A model generated the notes under the pieces. The model did not search any database, had not been told where the DNA came from, and saw only the letters and a list, made by a program, of their open reading frames with translations. From assembly GCA_947600345.1 (NCBI GenBank), contig CANQGC010000086.1, forward strand, positions 1 to 10,162: a stretch of DNA of 10,162 nucleotides, read 5' to 3'. A program made the position numbers and the translations under genes. This document shows, one piece after another, positions 1-5,913 of this stretch. The DNA is from an uncultured Clostridia bacterium (GTDB lineage: Bacteria > Bacillota > Clostridia > Christensenellales > Aristaeellaceae). Each line of letters opens with the position of its first letter. Position 1 is the first letter of the stretch.

Positions 1-1
1 G

Positions 2-400
2 GGAGCGAAGCTTCTGCGCGGATACGCGGCCGCGCCCGGCTGGAACGAGGCGCTGGGCCTCTGGGAGAGCCATCCCGCGGTGGACTACCGCCTAACGGGC
101 GGCGAGGTGCTCTGCCTGCTCCCGGGCACGGTTCGCTCGGTGGAGCGCGCGGGCGCGCTCGGCGGCTGCCTGGAGGTGGCGTGCGGCGAGGCGCTTTTGC
201 GCTACGCCTCGATCGAGCCGAGGGAGGATCTGCTCCCCGGGGACGTGCTGGAGGCGGGGGAGGCCATCGGCATCGCGAATGTGAGCATGCCGGGCGAGTC
301 CGGCGCGGGCGCGCATTTGCACCTGGAGCTCATCGTAGATGGCGAGTCGCTCGACTTCGCCGCCTGGGCGGAGCGGCGAAGCCTCGGCGCCGGGGATTGA
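2..400 (+). CDS. M23 family metallopeptidase, 3' end (5' end outside window)
   Basis: This is the C-terminal part of a LytM/M23 zinc peptidase domain; the reading frame is open to the window edge, so the start lies upstream. M23 enzymes cut peptidoglycan cross-bridges outside the membrane, and some family members are inactive structural proteins. The visible zinc-ligand pattern is intact: HPAVD (HxxxD, His codon at 71, Asp codon at 83) and HLHLE (HxH, His codons at 314 and 320). Between them are the usual glycine-rich beta strands and a GDVLEAGEAIG stretch like the 'VKxGDxVxxGQxIG' turn of the family. The fit to SpoIIQ-like forespore proteins is suggestive (SHPxVD start, YASIE, HLHLE followed by a DGES turn), but without the N-terminus it could equally be another M23 protein. 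An internal GTG at 80 is not a credible start because the first metal ligand lies upstream of it. The TGA stop is embedded in the -35 box of the next promoter. Confidence 0.8.
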   Translation, partial: GAKLLRGYAAAPGWNEALGLWESHPAVDYRLTGGEVLCLLPGTVRSVERAGALGGCLEVACGEALLRYASIEPREDLLPGDVLEAGEAIGIANVSMPGESGAGAHLHLELIVDGESLDFAAWAERRSLGAGD

Positions 401-424
401 CGGATTCAGAATTCATGGTATAAT
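397..424 (+). promoter_or_regulatory. Vegetative sigma promoter with extended -10 (for 99-aa gene and pgsA)
   Basis: TTGACG at 397-402 and TATAAT at 419-424 are separated by 16 bp, and TGG immediately precedes the -10, giving an extended -10 (TGn). This is a near-consensus sigma-A/sigma-70 site. Transcription would start near 431 and give a leader of about 43 nt before the ATG at 474. The -35 box contains the TGA stop of the upstream M23 gene. Confidence 0.85.
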
Positions 425-473
425 GGGTAGCAAATGGGCGCGCGGGACGGGCGCGGCTTACGGAGGCGAGAGC

Positions 474-773
474 ATGGCGAGACTGTGGGCGCGGATCATC
501 GTGCGGCATCGCATCGCGCGGCAGGCGACGATCCCCTGCACACCGGACGGCGTGGACGAGGCGCTGACGGAGCTCTGCCGCGAGTTTGACATCCCCTGCC
601 CGCTGTGGCTGGACAAGCACACGCATGAATTCGAGAGCTTCCGTCACACCGCGTTCCTGCCGGAGCACTTCATGGAGGACGTGCCCTTCCAGCGGCTGGA
701 GATCGAATACCTGGACGATGAGAACAAGAGGCGCAGAAGTGCGGATCCGCGCAATCAGTTCGACGGCTTCTGA
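474..773 (+). CDS. Uncharacterised 99-residue protein upstream of pgsA
   Basis: A 99-residue protein I cannot assign to a named family. The start ATG at 474 is supported by GGAGG at 462-466 with 7 nt spacing and by the promoter at 397-424; the same frame is open further upstream, but those starts lie inside the M23 gene or before the transcription start. There is no signal peptide or membrane helix. The N-terminus is basic (ARLWARIIVRHRIAR), followed by an acidic helix-like stretch (DGVDEALTELCREFDIPC), then LWLDKHTHEFESFRHTAFLPEHF and a strand-like RLEIEYLDDE. Two Cys and several His (HTHEF, RHT, PEHF) could bind a metal, but no standard motif is complete. It is co-oriented with pgsA, 57 bp downstream, with no terminator visible, so the two are likely cotranscribed. 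The coding call rests on promoter, RBS and protein-like composition. Function unknown. Confidence 0.75.
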   Translation: MARLWARIIVRHRIARQATIPCTPDGVDEALTELCREFDIPCPLWLDKHTHEFESFRHTAFLPEHFMEDVPFQRLEIEYLDDENKRRRSADPRNQFDGF

Positions 774-805
774 CGGACGGAAATCAATACGAGTACGGAA
801 AGGCA

Positions 806-819
806 CGGGGAAGACCCCG
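806..819 (+). promoter_or_regulatory. Small hairpin just before the pgsA start
   Basis: CGGGG at 806-810 can pair with CCCCG at 815-819 around an AAGA loop, ending 11 nt before the pgsA ATG. There is no U tract, so it is not a terminator. The only purine-rich stretch next to the start (GAGGG at 826-830) directly abuts the ATG, which is a poor ribosome binding position. The hairpin could loop out sequence and bring the AAAGG at 799-803 closer to the start; that is inference. Confidence 0.35.
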
Positions 820-830
820 GAAGACGAGGG

Positions 831-1394
831 ATGAAGAAGAGGGATTGGCTCAACATCGCGAACGCCCTGACGGCGGTTCGCATACTGCTTTCGCCGGCGC
901 TGCTCTATGTGTTCTTTCACTCCAGGGGCGTGCACCGGCTGGAGCTCTTGCTGTGCCTGTTCCTGCTGGCGGGGCTCACCGACTGCCTGGACGGCCTGGC
1001 GGCGCGCCGCCTTCACCAGATCACCACGCTGGGCAAGGTGCTCGATCCCATCGCGGACAAGCTCTTCACCGCCTCGGTGCTGCTGTGCCTGACCTGCGCG
1101 GGCGTGATTCCCTGGCCGGTGCTGATGCTGATCGTGGTCAAGGAGCTCTACATGTGCGTGGGCGCGGCGGTCTGCCTGAGGCACAAGCTCGAGGTGGCGT
1201 CGGACATCTACGGCAAGCTCGCCACGGCGCTGTTCTATCCCGCCGTGCTGCTGGCCTGGCCCTGGCACGGGATCCCGATGATCAGCCACATCGGGCGGGG
1301 AATGCTCTTTTTGAGCATCGCCCTGTCCATCTTCGCGGCGGTGCACTACACGATCGAGTCCGTTAAAACTTGGAGAGCGCGGCAGGCGCGTTGA
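831..1394 (+). CDS. pgsA: CDP-alcohol phosphatidyltransferase, probable phosphatidylglycerophosphate synthase
   Basis: A 187-residue integral membrane enzyme that joins CDP-diacylglycerol to an alcohol, most likely glycerol-3-phosphate, committing lipid to phosphatidylglycerol and cardiolipin. The family signature DxxDGxxARx8GxxxDxxxD is complete: D51, D54, G55, A58, R59, G68, D72 and D76 (DCLDGLAAR, then GKVLDPIAD). The N-terminus (NIANALTAVRILLSP) matches the usual PgsA opening, which fixes the ATG at 831 even though its ribosome binding site is weak. Several hydrophobic helices follow (about residues 15-30, 38-50, 79-98, 101-117, 130-145, 151-170). Length is normal for PgsA. Other family members (phosphatidylserine or cardiolipin synthases of the same fold) share the motif, so the substrate is inferred. 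Probably cotranscribed with the 99-residue gene from the promoter at 397-424. Its TGA lies within the -35 box of the next promoter. Confidence 0.88.
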   Translation: MKKRDWLNIANALTAVRILLSPALLYVFFHSRGVHRLELLLCLFLLAGLTDCLDGLAARRLHQITTLGKVLDPIADKLFTASVLLCLTCAGVIPWPVLMLIVVKELYMCVGAAVCLRHKLEVASDIYGKLATALFYPAVLLAWPWHGIPMISHIGRGMLFLSIALSIFAAVHYTIESVKTWRARQAR

Positions 1395-1419
1395 CGTTTG
1401 CCGGGATTTGTGCTATAAT
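1391..1419 (+). promoter_or_regulatory. Vegetative sigma promoter with extended -10 (T-box / valS unit)
   Basis: TTGACG at 1391-1396 and TATAAT at 1414-1419 are 17 bp apart, with TGC before the -10 (extended -10). It is near-consensus for the primary sigma factor. Transcription would begin around 1426, only a few nucleotides before Stem I of the T-box leader. The -35 box overlaps the pgsA stop codon (TGA at 1392-1394). Confidence 0.9.
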
Positions 1420-1425
1420 GCAAGC

Positions 1426-1654
1426 TGTCGATGACGAAGAGGAGTAGCGCTTGCGCGTCCCAAGAGAGTTTGCCCCGCGGCTGAGAGGGTGGACGGAAGG
1501 GCGGAGCGCGAAGGTCGCTTCGGAGGCGGTGCGGCGAACGGAGTAGCCGCGCGGGGCTCGCCCCTTACAGCGAACGGAGGCCCGGATGCCCGGGCGAAGC
1601 AAGGTGGTACCGCGGAACAGACCCGCCCTTCGGCAGGCTGTTTCTTTTTGTTTT
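1426..1654 (+). ncRNA. T-box riboswitch leader, valine specific (GUC specifier)
   Basis: A tRNA-sensing leader upstream of valS. Stem I: CGAAG (1435-1439) pairs with CTTCG (1518-1522). Above it is the specifier loop, with AGTA (1443-1446) facing GAA (1510-1512) as in the loop-E element, then the specifier GTC at 1514-1516, a valine codon. The next helix is GCGCTT (1447-1452) with GAGCGC (1504-1509), followed by CGTCC (1456-1460) with GGACG (1491-1495), the AG bulge AAGAGAG (1462-1468) and the distal GGCTGAGAG loop (1479-1487). Stem III is GCCCGG (1580-1585) with CCGGGC (1590-1595). The T-box core spans 1601-1615. Antiterminator: AAGG (1601-1604) with CCTT (1627-1630) and GCGG (1612-1615) with CCGC (1623-1626), bulging TGGTACC. 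TGGT (1605-1608) complements a 3' ACCA end, as expected if the discriminator base is A. Uncharged tRNA-Val should stabilise the antiterminator and allow readthrough into the small membrane gene and valS. Specifier and downstream enzyme agree. Confidence 0.96.
1616..1649 (+). terminator. Regulated intrinsic terminator of the T-box leader
   Basis: AACAG (1616-1620) pairs with CTGTT (1638-1642); after a bulged A, CCCGCC (1622-1627) pairs with GGCAGG (1632-1637) with one C-A mismatch. The tail TTTCTTTTT (1641-1649) supplies the U tract. The 5' arm reuses the nucleotides that form the 3' side of the antiterminator (1623-1630), so the two structures exclude each other. Confidence 0.9.
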
Positions 1655-1683
1655 GGAGTAAGCGGGGGGAGGTGATGAAGGGC

Positions 1684-1845
1684 ATGCAGAGGGTCAATCC
1701 GTTCGGCATTGGACTCTTGGCGCTGGGCGTGCTCATCGTTGCGCTGGCGGGGCGGAAGATCGAGCGCCAGCGCACCAGGAACATCGTCAAGCTTCTCGGG
1801 CTGTTCGCCGCCATGGGCGGCGCGCTGCTCGCGATTTGCGGATAA
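1684..1845 (+). CDS. Small two-helix membrane protein between T-box and valS
   Basis: A 53-residue protein of unknown function. It has two hydrophobic segments, about residues 6-23 (FGIGLLALGVLIVALAG) and 34-52 (IVKLLGLFAAMGGALLAI), joined by a strongly basic loop (RKIERQRTR, 24-32). By the positive-inside rule the loop should be cytoplasmic and both ends outside. Start choice: GGAGGTGAT at 1668-1676 is a very long match to the anti-Shine-Dalgarno sequence; it ends 7 nt before the ATG at 1684, which therefore fits best. The ATG at 1675 lies inside the Shine-Dalgarno itself and would give 56 residues; the GTG at 1672 is even less likely. The gene lies just past the T-box terminator and 21 bp before valS, so it should be induced together with valS when tRNA-Val is uncharged. 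No catalytic motif is visible. Confidence 0.72.
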   Translation: MQRVNPFGIGLLALGVLIVALAGRKIERQRTRNIVKLLGLFAAMGGALLAICG

Positions 1846-1866
1846 GCACAGGGAGAGGATATCATT

Positions 1867-4521
1867 ATGGAGAACCGAGAATTTACCATGGAGAAGGTCT
1901 ATCAGCCCCAGCAGATTGAGAACCGCATCTACGACGCCTGGGAGAAGTCCGGCGCGTTCAAGCCGGTGATGCGCCCCGGCAAGAAGGCGTTCACCATCGT
2001 CATGCCGCCACCAAACATTACGGGCCAGCTGCACGTGGGCCACGCCCTGGATGAGATGCCCCAGGACGTGCTGATTCGCTACCACCGCATGAAGGGTGAC
2101 CCGACGCTGTGGGTGCCCGGCACCGACCACGCCGCCATTGCCACTGAGGTGAAGGTGGTCGAGGCGCTGCGGGCGGAAGGCCTGACCAAGCAGGATCTGG
2201 GCCGCGAGAAGTTCCTGGAGCGCACCTGGGAGTGGAAGAAGGAGTACGGCGGAAGGATCGTGAAGCAGCTGCGCAAACTGGGCGTGTCCTGCGACTGGTC
2301 GCGGGAGCGCTTCACGATGGACGACGGCCTCAGCAAGGCCGTGCGCGAGACCTTCGTGCGGCTCTATGAGAAGGGCCTGATCTATCGCGGCAAGCGCATG
2401 ATCAACTGGTGCCCGGCCTGCCAGAGCGCGCTCTCCGACGCCGAGGTGGAGTACGTGGAGCAGAAGTCTCACCTGTGGCACATCCGCTATCCCGGCCCGG
2501 ACGGCCACGACGTGGTGGTCGCCACCAGCCGCCCGGAGACCATGCTGGGCGACACCGGCGTCTGCGTCAACCCCAACGACGAGCGCTACAAGGATTTGGT
2601 CGGCAAGACCGTGCTGCTGCCCATCGTGAACAAGCAGATCCCCGTGGTCGCCGACGACTACGCCGAGATGGAGTTCGGCACCGGCGCGGTCAAGATGACC
2701 CCCGCCCACGACCCGAACGACTACGAGGTCGCCCAGCGCCACGACCTGGACATCGTCTGCGTGATCGCCGAGGACGGCAGGATGAACGAGAACGCCGGCA
2801 AGTACGCCGGCATGACCACGATGGAGTGCCGCAAGGCCATCGTGGAGCAGCTCAGGGAGGAGGGCTACCTCGTCCGCATCGAGGACTACACCCACAACGT
2901 GGGCACCTGCTACCGCCACCACGACACCGTGGTCGAGCCCTACCTGTCCGATCAGTGGTTCGTGACGATGAAGCCGCTGGCAGAGCCCGCCATCAAGGTC
3001 GCCAAGGACAAGGAGCTCGTGTTCGTGCCGGAGCGCTTCGAGAAGACGTATCTGCAGTGGATGGAGAACATCCGCGACTGGTGCATCTCCCGCCAGCTCT
3101 GGTGGGGCCACCGCATCCCGGCCTTCTACTGCGACGACTGCGGCGAGCTGACCGTCTCCCGGGAGGACATCACCGTCTGCCCCAAGTGCGGAGGCAAGGT
3201 GCACCAGGACGAGGACGTGCTCGACACCTGGTTCTCCTCGGCGCTGTGGCCCTTCTCCACGCTGGGCTGGCCGGACGACACCGAGGACATGAAGAACTTC
3301 TACCCGAACTCGGTGCTCTCCTGCGGCTACGACATCATCTTCTTCTGGCTGGCGAGGATGGTGTTCTCGGGCCTGGAGCAGACCGGCAAGTGCCCGTTCC
3401 ACGTGGCGCTCATGCATGGCCTGGTGTGCGACGCCCAGGGGCGGAAGATGAGCAAGTCGCTGGGCAACGGCATCGACCCCATCGAGGTGATCGACAAGTA
3501 CGGCGCCGACGCGCTGCGCTTCTCGCTGGTGATGGGCGTGGCCCCCGGCGCGGACGTGCGCCTTTCCAACGAGAAGATCGAGACCTACCGCAACTTCTGC
3601 AACAAGATCTGGAACGCCAGCCGCTTCGTGCTGATGAACCTGCAGGGCTTCGAGCCACAGGGCCTGCCGGAGCCGGAGAAGCTCTCCATCGCGGACAAGT
3701 GGATCCTCAGCGTATACCAGGACACCGTGCGGGAGATCACCGACAAGCTCGAAAACTTCGACCTGGGCATGGCCGCGACCAAGCTCTACGACTTCGTCTG
3801 GTCGGACTTCTGCGACTGGTACATCGAGATCGCCAAGCAGGGGCTCTACGCCGAGGACGGCGAGACCAAGCGCGTGACCCAGGAGGTGCTGCTGCACGTG
3901 CTGACCGGCATCCTCAAGCTTCTGCACCCCTACATTCCGTTCATCACCGAGGAGCTCTACGGCTACCTGCCCAACGCCGAGGGGATGCTGATCTCCGCCG
4001 CCTGGCCCGAGTGCGACCCGGCTTACGACTTCGGCGATGTGGCGACGCGCTTCGAGGGCGTGATGGAGGCCATCCGCGCCATCCGCAACCTGCGCGCGGA
4101 GATGAACGTGGCCCCGTCCAAGCGCGCCACGCTGATCCTGAAGCCCCACGAGAATTGGCACGACGCCCTGTCCGCCGCCGAGGGCTACTTCAAGCGCCTG
4201 GCCGGCGCCAGCGCGGTGGAGTTCATCGAGCCCACGGCGAGCAACCCCGACAAGAGCGCCAGCGCCGTGGTGGAGGCCTGCGAGCTGTTCATCCCGCTGG
4301 GCGAGCTGGTGGACGTGGACAAGGAGATCGCCCGCCTGAGCAAGGATTTGAAGAACCTCGAGGGCGAGATCGCCCGCGCCAGGGGCAAGCTCAACAACCA
4401 GGGCTTCCTGTCCAAGGCGCCCGCCGAGCTGGTGGAGCGCGAGCGCGAGAAGCTCGCCACCAACGAGGGCCTGCTGGAGAAGCTCAAGGCCCGCATCGCC
4501 GAGATGGAGGCGCTGCGCTGA
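1867..4521 (+). CDS. valS: Valyl-tRNA synthetase
   Basis: An 884-residue class I aminoacyl-tRNA synthetase that charges tRNA-Val with valine and edits mischarged threonine. HIGH-type motif HVGH is at residues 56-59 within PPPNITGQLHVGHAL; KMSKS is at 527-531. The editing (CP1) domain carries the ATSRPETMLGDTGV signature near residues 219-232. A four-cysteine zinc ribbon lies at C422, C425, C438 and C441 (CDDC...CPKC), with CPAC also at 182-185. The anticodon-binding domain follows KMSKS, and the last ~70 residues form the charged coiled-coil arm typical of ValRS (VDKEIARLSKDLKNLEGEI...). Length is normal for a Firmicute ValRS. The ATG at 1867 has a GGGAGAGG ribosome binding site at 1851-1858 with 8 nt spacing; an in-frame ATG at 1888 lacks one. 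Expression is controlled by the valine T-box leader upstream. It converges on the aspartate kinase gene. Confidence 0.98.
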   Translation: MENREFTMEKVYQPQQIENRIYDAWEKSGAFKPVMRPGKKAFTIVMPPPNITGQLHVGHALDEMPQDVLIRYHRMKGDPTLWVPGTDHAAIATEVKVVEALRAEGLTKQDLGREKFLERTWEWKKEYGGRIVKQLRKLGVSCDWSRERFTMDDGLSKAVRETFVRLYEKGLIYRGKRMINWCPACQSALSDAEVEYVEQKSHLWHIRYPGPDGHDVVVATSRPETMLGDTGVCVNPNDERYKDLVGKTVLLPIVNKQIPVVADDYAEMEFGTGAVKMTPAHDPNDYEVAQRHDLDIVCVIAEDGRMNENAGKYAGMTTMECRKAIVEQLREEGYLVRIEDYTHNVGTCYRHHDTVVEPYLSDQWFVTMKPLAEPAIKVAKDKELVFVPERFEKTYLQWMENIRDWCISRQLWWGHRIPAFYCDDCGELTVSREDITVCPKCGGKVHQDEDVLDTWFSSALWPFSTLGWPDDTEDMKNFYPNSVLSCGYDIIFFWLARMVFSGLEQTGKCPFHVALMHGLVCDAQGRKMSKSLGNGIDPIEVIDKYGADALRFSLVMGVAPGADVRLSNEKIETYRNFCNKIWNASRFVLMNLQGFEPQGLPEPEKLSIADKWILSVYQDTVREITDKLENFDLGMAATKLYDFVWSDFCDWYIEIAKQGLYAEDGETKRVTQEVLLHVLTGILKLLHPYIPFITEELYGYLPNAEGMLISAAWPECDPAYDFGDVATRFEGVMEAIRAIRNLRAEMNVAPSKRATLILKPHENWHDALSAAEGYFKRLAGASAVEFIEPTASNPDKSASAVVEACELFIPLGELVDVDKEIARLSKDLKNLEGEIARARGKLNNQGFLSKAPAELVEREREKLATNEGLLEKLKARIAEMEALR

Positions 4522-4539
4522 GATTCGGACGCAGAAAAG

Positions 4540-4573
4540 GCGCCCCGGTTCCGAACACCCGGAACCGGGGCGC
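4540..4573 (-). terminator. Perfect 14-bp hairpin between convergent valS and aspartate kinase genes
   Basis: GCGCCCCGGTTCCG (4540-4553) pairs exactly with CGGAACCGGGGCGC (4560-4573) around a 6-nt AACACC loop. Read on the minus strand the stem is followed by a short T run (TTTT, complement of 4535-4538), so it works best as the terminator of the aspartate kinase gene, whose stop is 10 bp away. On the plus strand only TTCG follows, so termination of valS there would be weak or rely on the stem alone. Confidence 0.75.
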
Positions 4574-4582
4574 TTCGCGTCG

Positions 4583-5695
4583 CTATGCGTCCGCGTCCAT
4601 TAAGATTGCGTGCACTGCGCGGATTGTGCTCTCATATTCCTTCTCGGGTAGGATAATTTGTACGTAGTCCCGCATATGAATGATATGAATCGGCTTGATT
4701 TCGCGCACCACGCGGCGAATCTGCGCGTCGGTGAGGCCGAAGGCGTTCACCGACGCCACCGTGACCGAGCCCTGCAGCGGGAGCTCGCACAGCCGCACGC
4801 TTTCGGGCTCGGCGGGATCGCCGCGCATGTAGAGGGTCGGCTGGCCGGTCACGCAGCGCACCGGCGGCACGGGGCGCTCGGTGATGCGCGTGCCGGGCGA
4901 GCCCGGGGAGAAGGTGTTCTTGAGCAGCGTGTCGATGCCCGTGCCCCGCAGCGGCCGGAGTGCCAGCGGGTGCAGAAGCTTCGCCCCCGCCTTGGAGATC
5001 TGCTCCATCTGGTCCATGCCCACCACCAGGTTGCGCGCGGGCTGGTGCACCAGATTCGGATCGGCGGTGAACAGGCCGTCCACGTCGGTCCAGTTCTCGT
5101 AGAGCTCCGCGTTCAGCGCCGCCGCCAGCAGCGCGCCGCTGACGTCCGATCCGCCGCGGGTGAAGGTGCGCACGCCGCCGTTGTGCGCCGCGCCGTAGAA
5201 GCCCGGCACCACCGCGCGGCCCAGCGGCAGCAGCTTCCGGCGCACCGCCTCCACGGTGGCGTCCACGTCCACGCCGCCGTTGGCGCGGAAGAAGAGCAGC
5301 TCCGAGGCGTCGACGAAGTCCATGTGCGCGTAGGCGGCAAAGAGCTTCGCGCACAGGTATTCGCCGCGGCTCGCCGCGTAGTCCAGCGAGAGGTAGAGCT
5401 CGTTTTCGATGCGGTCGAACTCGCCCTCCAGGTCGAAGTCCGGCGCCAGGGCGTCGCGAATCGCCGCATAGCGGGCGAAGATTCTGGCCAAAATGGAATG
5501 ATCCCCCGCGCGGTCGCTCGCATGGGCTCGATAGAACAGGTCCGTGATCTTCTCATCCCCGGGAAAGCGCGTGCCGGGAGCCGATACGACGATATATCTT
5601 CTGGCGGGATCGCTTCGAAGAATGCGGTTCACGCGCACGAACATGCCCGCGTCCGCCAGGGAGCTGCCGCCGAATTTGCATACGATCAATGACAT
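4583..5695 (-). CDS. Aspartate kinase with compact regulatory region
   Basis: A 370-residue enzyme phosphorylating aspartate, the first step towards lysine, threonine, methionine and diaminopimelate. Kinase motifs are intact: KFGGSS at 7-12, FTRGGSDVSG at 178-187, WTDVDGLFTADP at 202-213, and SKAGAKLLHPLAL at 234-246. The start is the ATG ending at 5695, because it places KFGGSS at the usual distance and has GGAGGG six bases upstream; the frame extends 14 codons further without such support. The family is usually 400-450 residues with two ACT domains after the kinase core. Here only about 95 residues follow (276-370): a short VTGQPTLYM strand and a single recognisable ACT-like unit (GSVTVASVNAFGLTD to IRAVHAIL). 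Feedback control may therefore differ from standard enzymes. The gene stands alone on the minus strand between valS and dnaG, with no other amino acid biosynthesis gene nearby and no lysine riboswitch seen upstream. Which isoenzyme it is (LysC or other) cannot be told. Confidence 0.92.
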   Translation of the reverse strand: MSLIVCKFGGSSLADAGMFVRVNRILRSDPARRYIVVSAPGTRFPGDEKITDLFYRAHASDRAGDHSILARIFARYAAIRDALAPDFDLEGEFDRIENELYLSLDYAASRGEYLCAKLFAAYAHMDFVDASELLFFRANGGVDVDATVEAVRRKLLPLGRAVVPGFYGAAHNGGVRTFTRGGSDVSGALLAAALNAELYENWTDVDGLFTADPNLVHQPARNLVVGMDQMEQISKAGAKLLHPLALRPLRGTGIDTLLKNTFSPGSPGTRITERPVPPVRCVTGQPTLYMRGDPAEPESVRLCELPLQGSVTVASVNAFGLTDAQIRRVVREIKPIHIIHMRDYVQIILPEKEYESTIRAVHAILMDADA

Positions 5696-5913
5696 AGAGA
5701 TCCCTCCGAGTTTCCGTGCAAAGGTTTTCCATCGCATCCTATGCCGCGGCGAAAAATGTGTTCGGAGGTGCGCGCGGCGGCCGGGGAGGGAAGCTCGCGG
5801 ATGCCGCGCCCGGGGGAAGCGTCAAAATTTGATGTAAATTGTCGATCCGCAGGCAGGAAAAGGGGAACGGCTGGCGAAATAAGATATACCGACCGGGGAG
5901 GGGTGAGGGATAG
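5696..5913. promoter_or_regulatory. Divergent intergenic region between aspartate kinase and dnaG, with AT-rich patch
   Basis: These 218 bp separate two divergently transcribed genes and must hold promoters for both, yet no site with both boxes near consensus is visible on either strand. The notable element is an AT-rich patch at 5822-5842 in otherwise GC-rich DNA. It contains two overlapping inverted repeats: TCAAA-A-TTTGA (5822-5832) and AATTT-GATGT-AAATT (5826-5840). It may be an operator or promoter element. A purine-rich ribosome binding site for dnaG (GGGGAGGGGTGA, 5895-5906) closes the region, and GGAGGG (complement of 5702-5707) serves the aspartate kinase. Confidence 0.4.

Noticed and set aside
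339..473. Upstream start for the 99-residue protein
   Set aside because: It would overlap the M23 gene and begin before the promoter's transcription start; the ATG at 474 has a proper ribosome binding site.
1489..1683. In-frame extension of the small membrane protein upstream through the T-box
   Set aside because: The extension covers specifier loop, Stem III, T-box core and terminator; the ribosome binding site at 1668-1676 points to the ATG at 1684.
1363..4161. Very long (932-codon) open frame on the minus strand opposite valS
   Set aside because: It lies antisense to an unmistakable valS, has His/Val/Leu-rich low-complexity composition typical of GC-rich shadow frames, matches no family, and runs across the T-box leader.
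2409..4667. Long plus-strand open frame (752 codons) inside and beyond valS
   Set aside because: Arg/Gly/Pro/Ala-rich composition is that of an out-of-frame reading of GC-rich coding DNA; no domain is seen and valS occupies the correct frame.
5696..5737. Longer N-terminus for the aspartate kinase
   Set aside because: The extra 14 residues include the ribosome binding site of the ATG ending at 5695 and push KFGGSS away from its usual N-terminal position.
5838..5846. Possible Spo0A box (ATTGTCGAT) upstream of dnaG
   Set aside because: One mismatch to TGTCGAA in a seven-base motif is easily chance; no second box or suitable promoter nearby.
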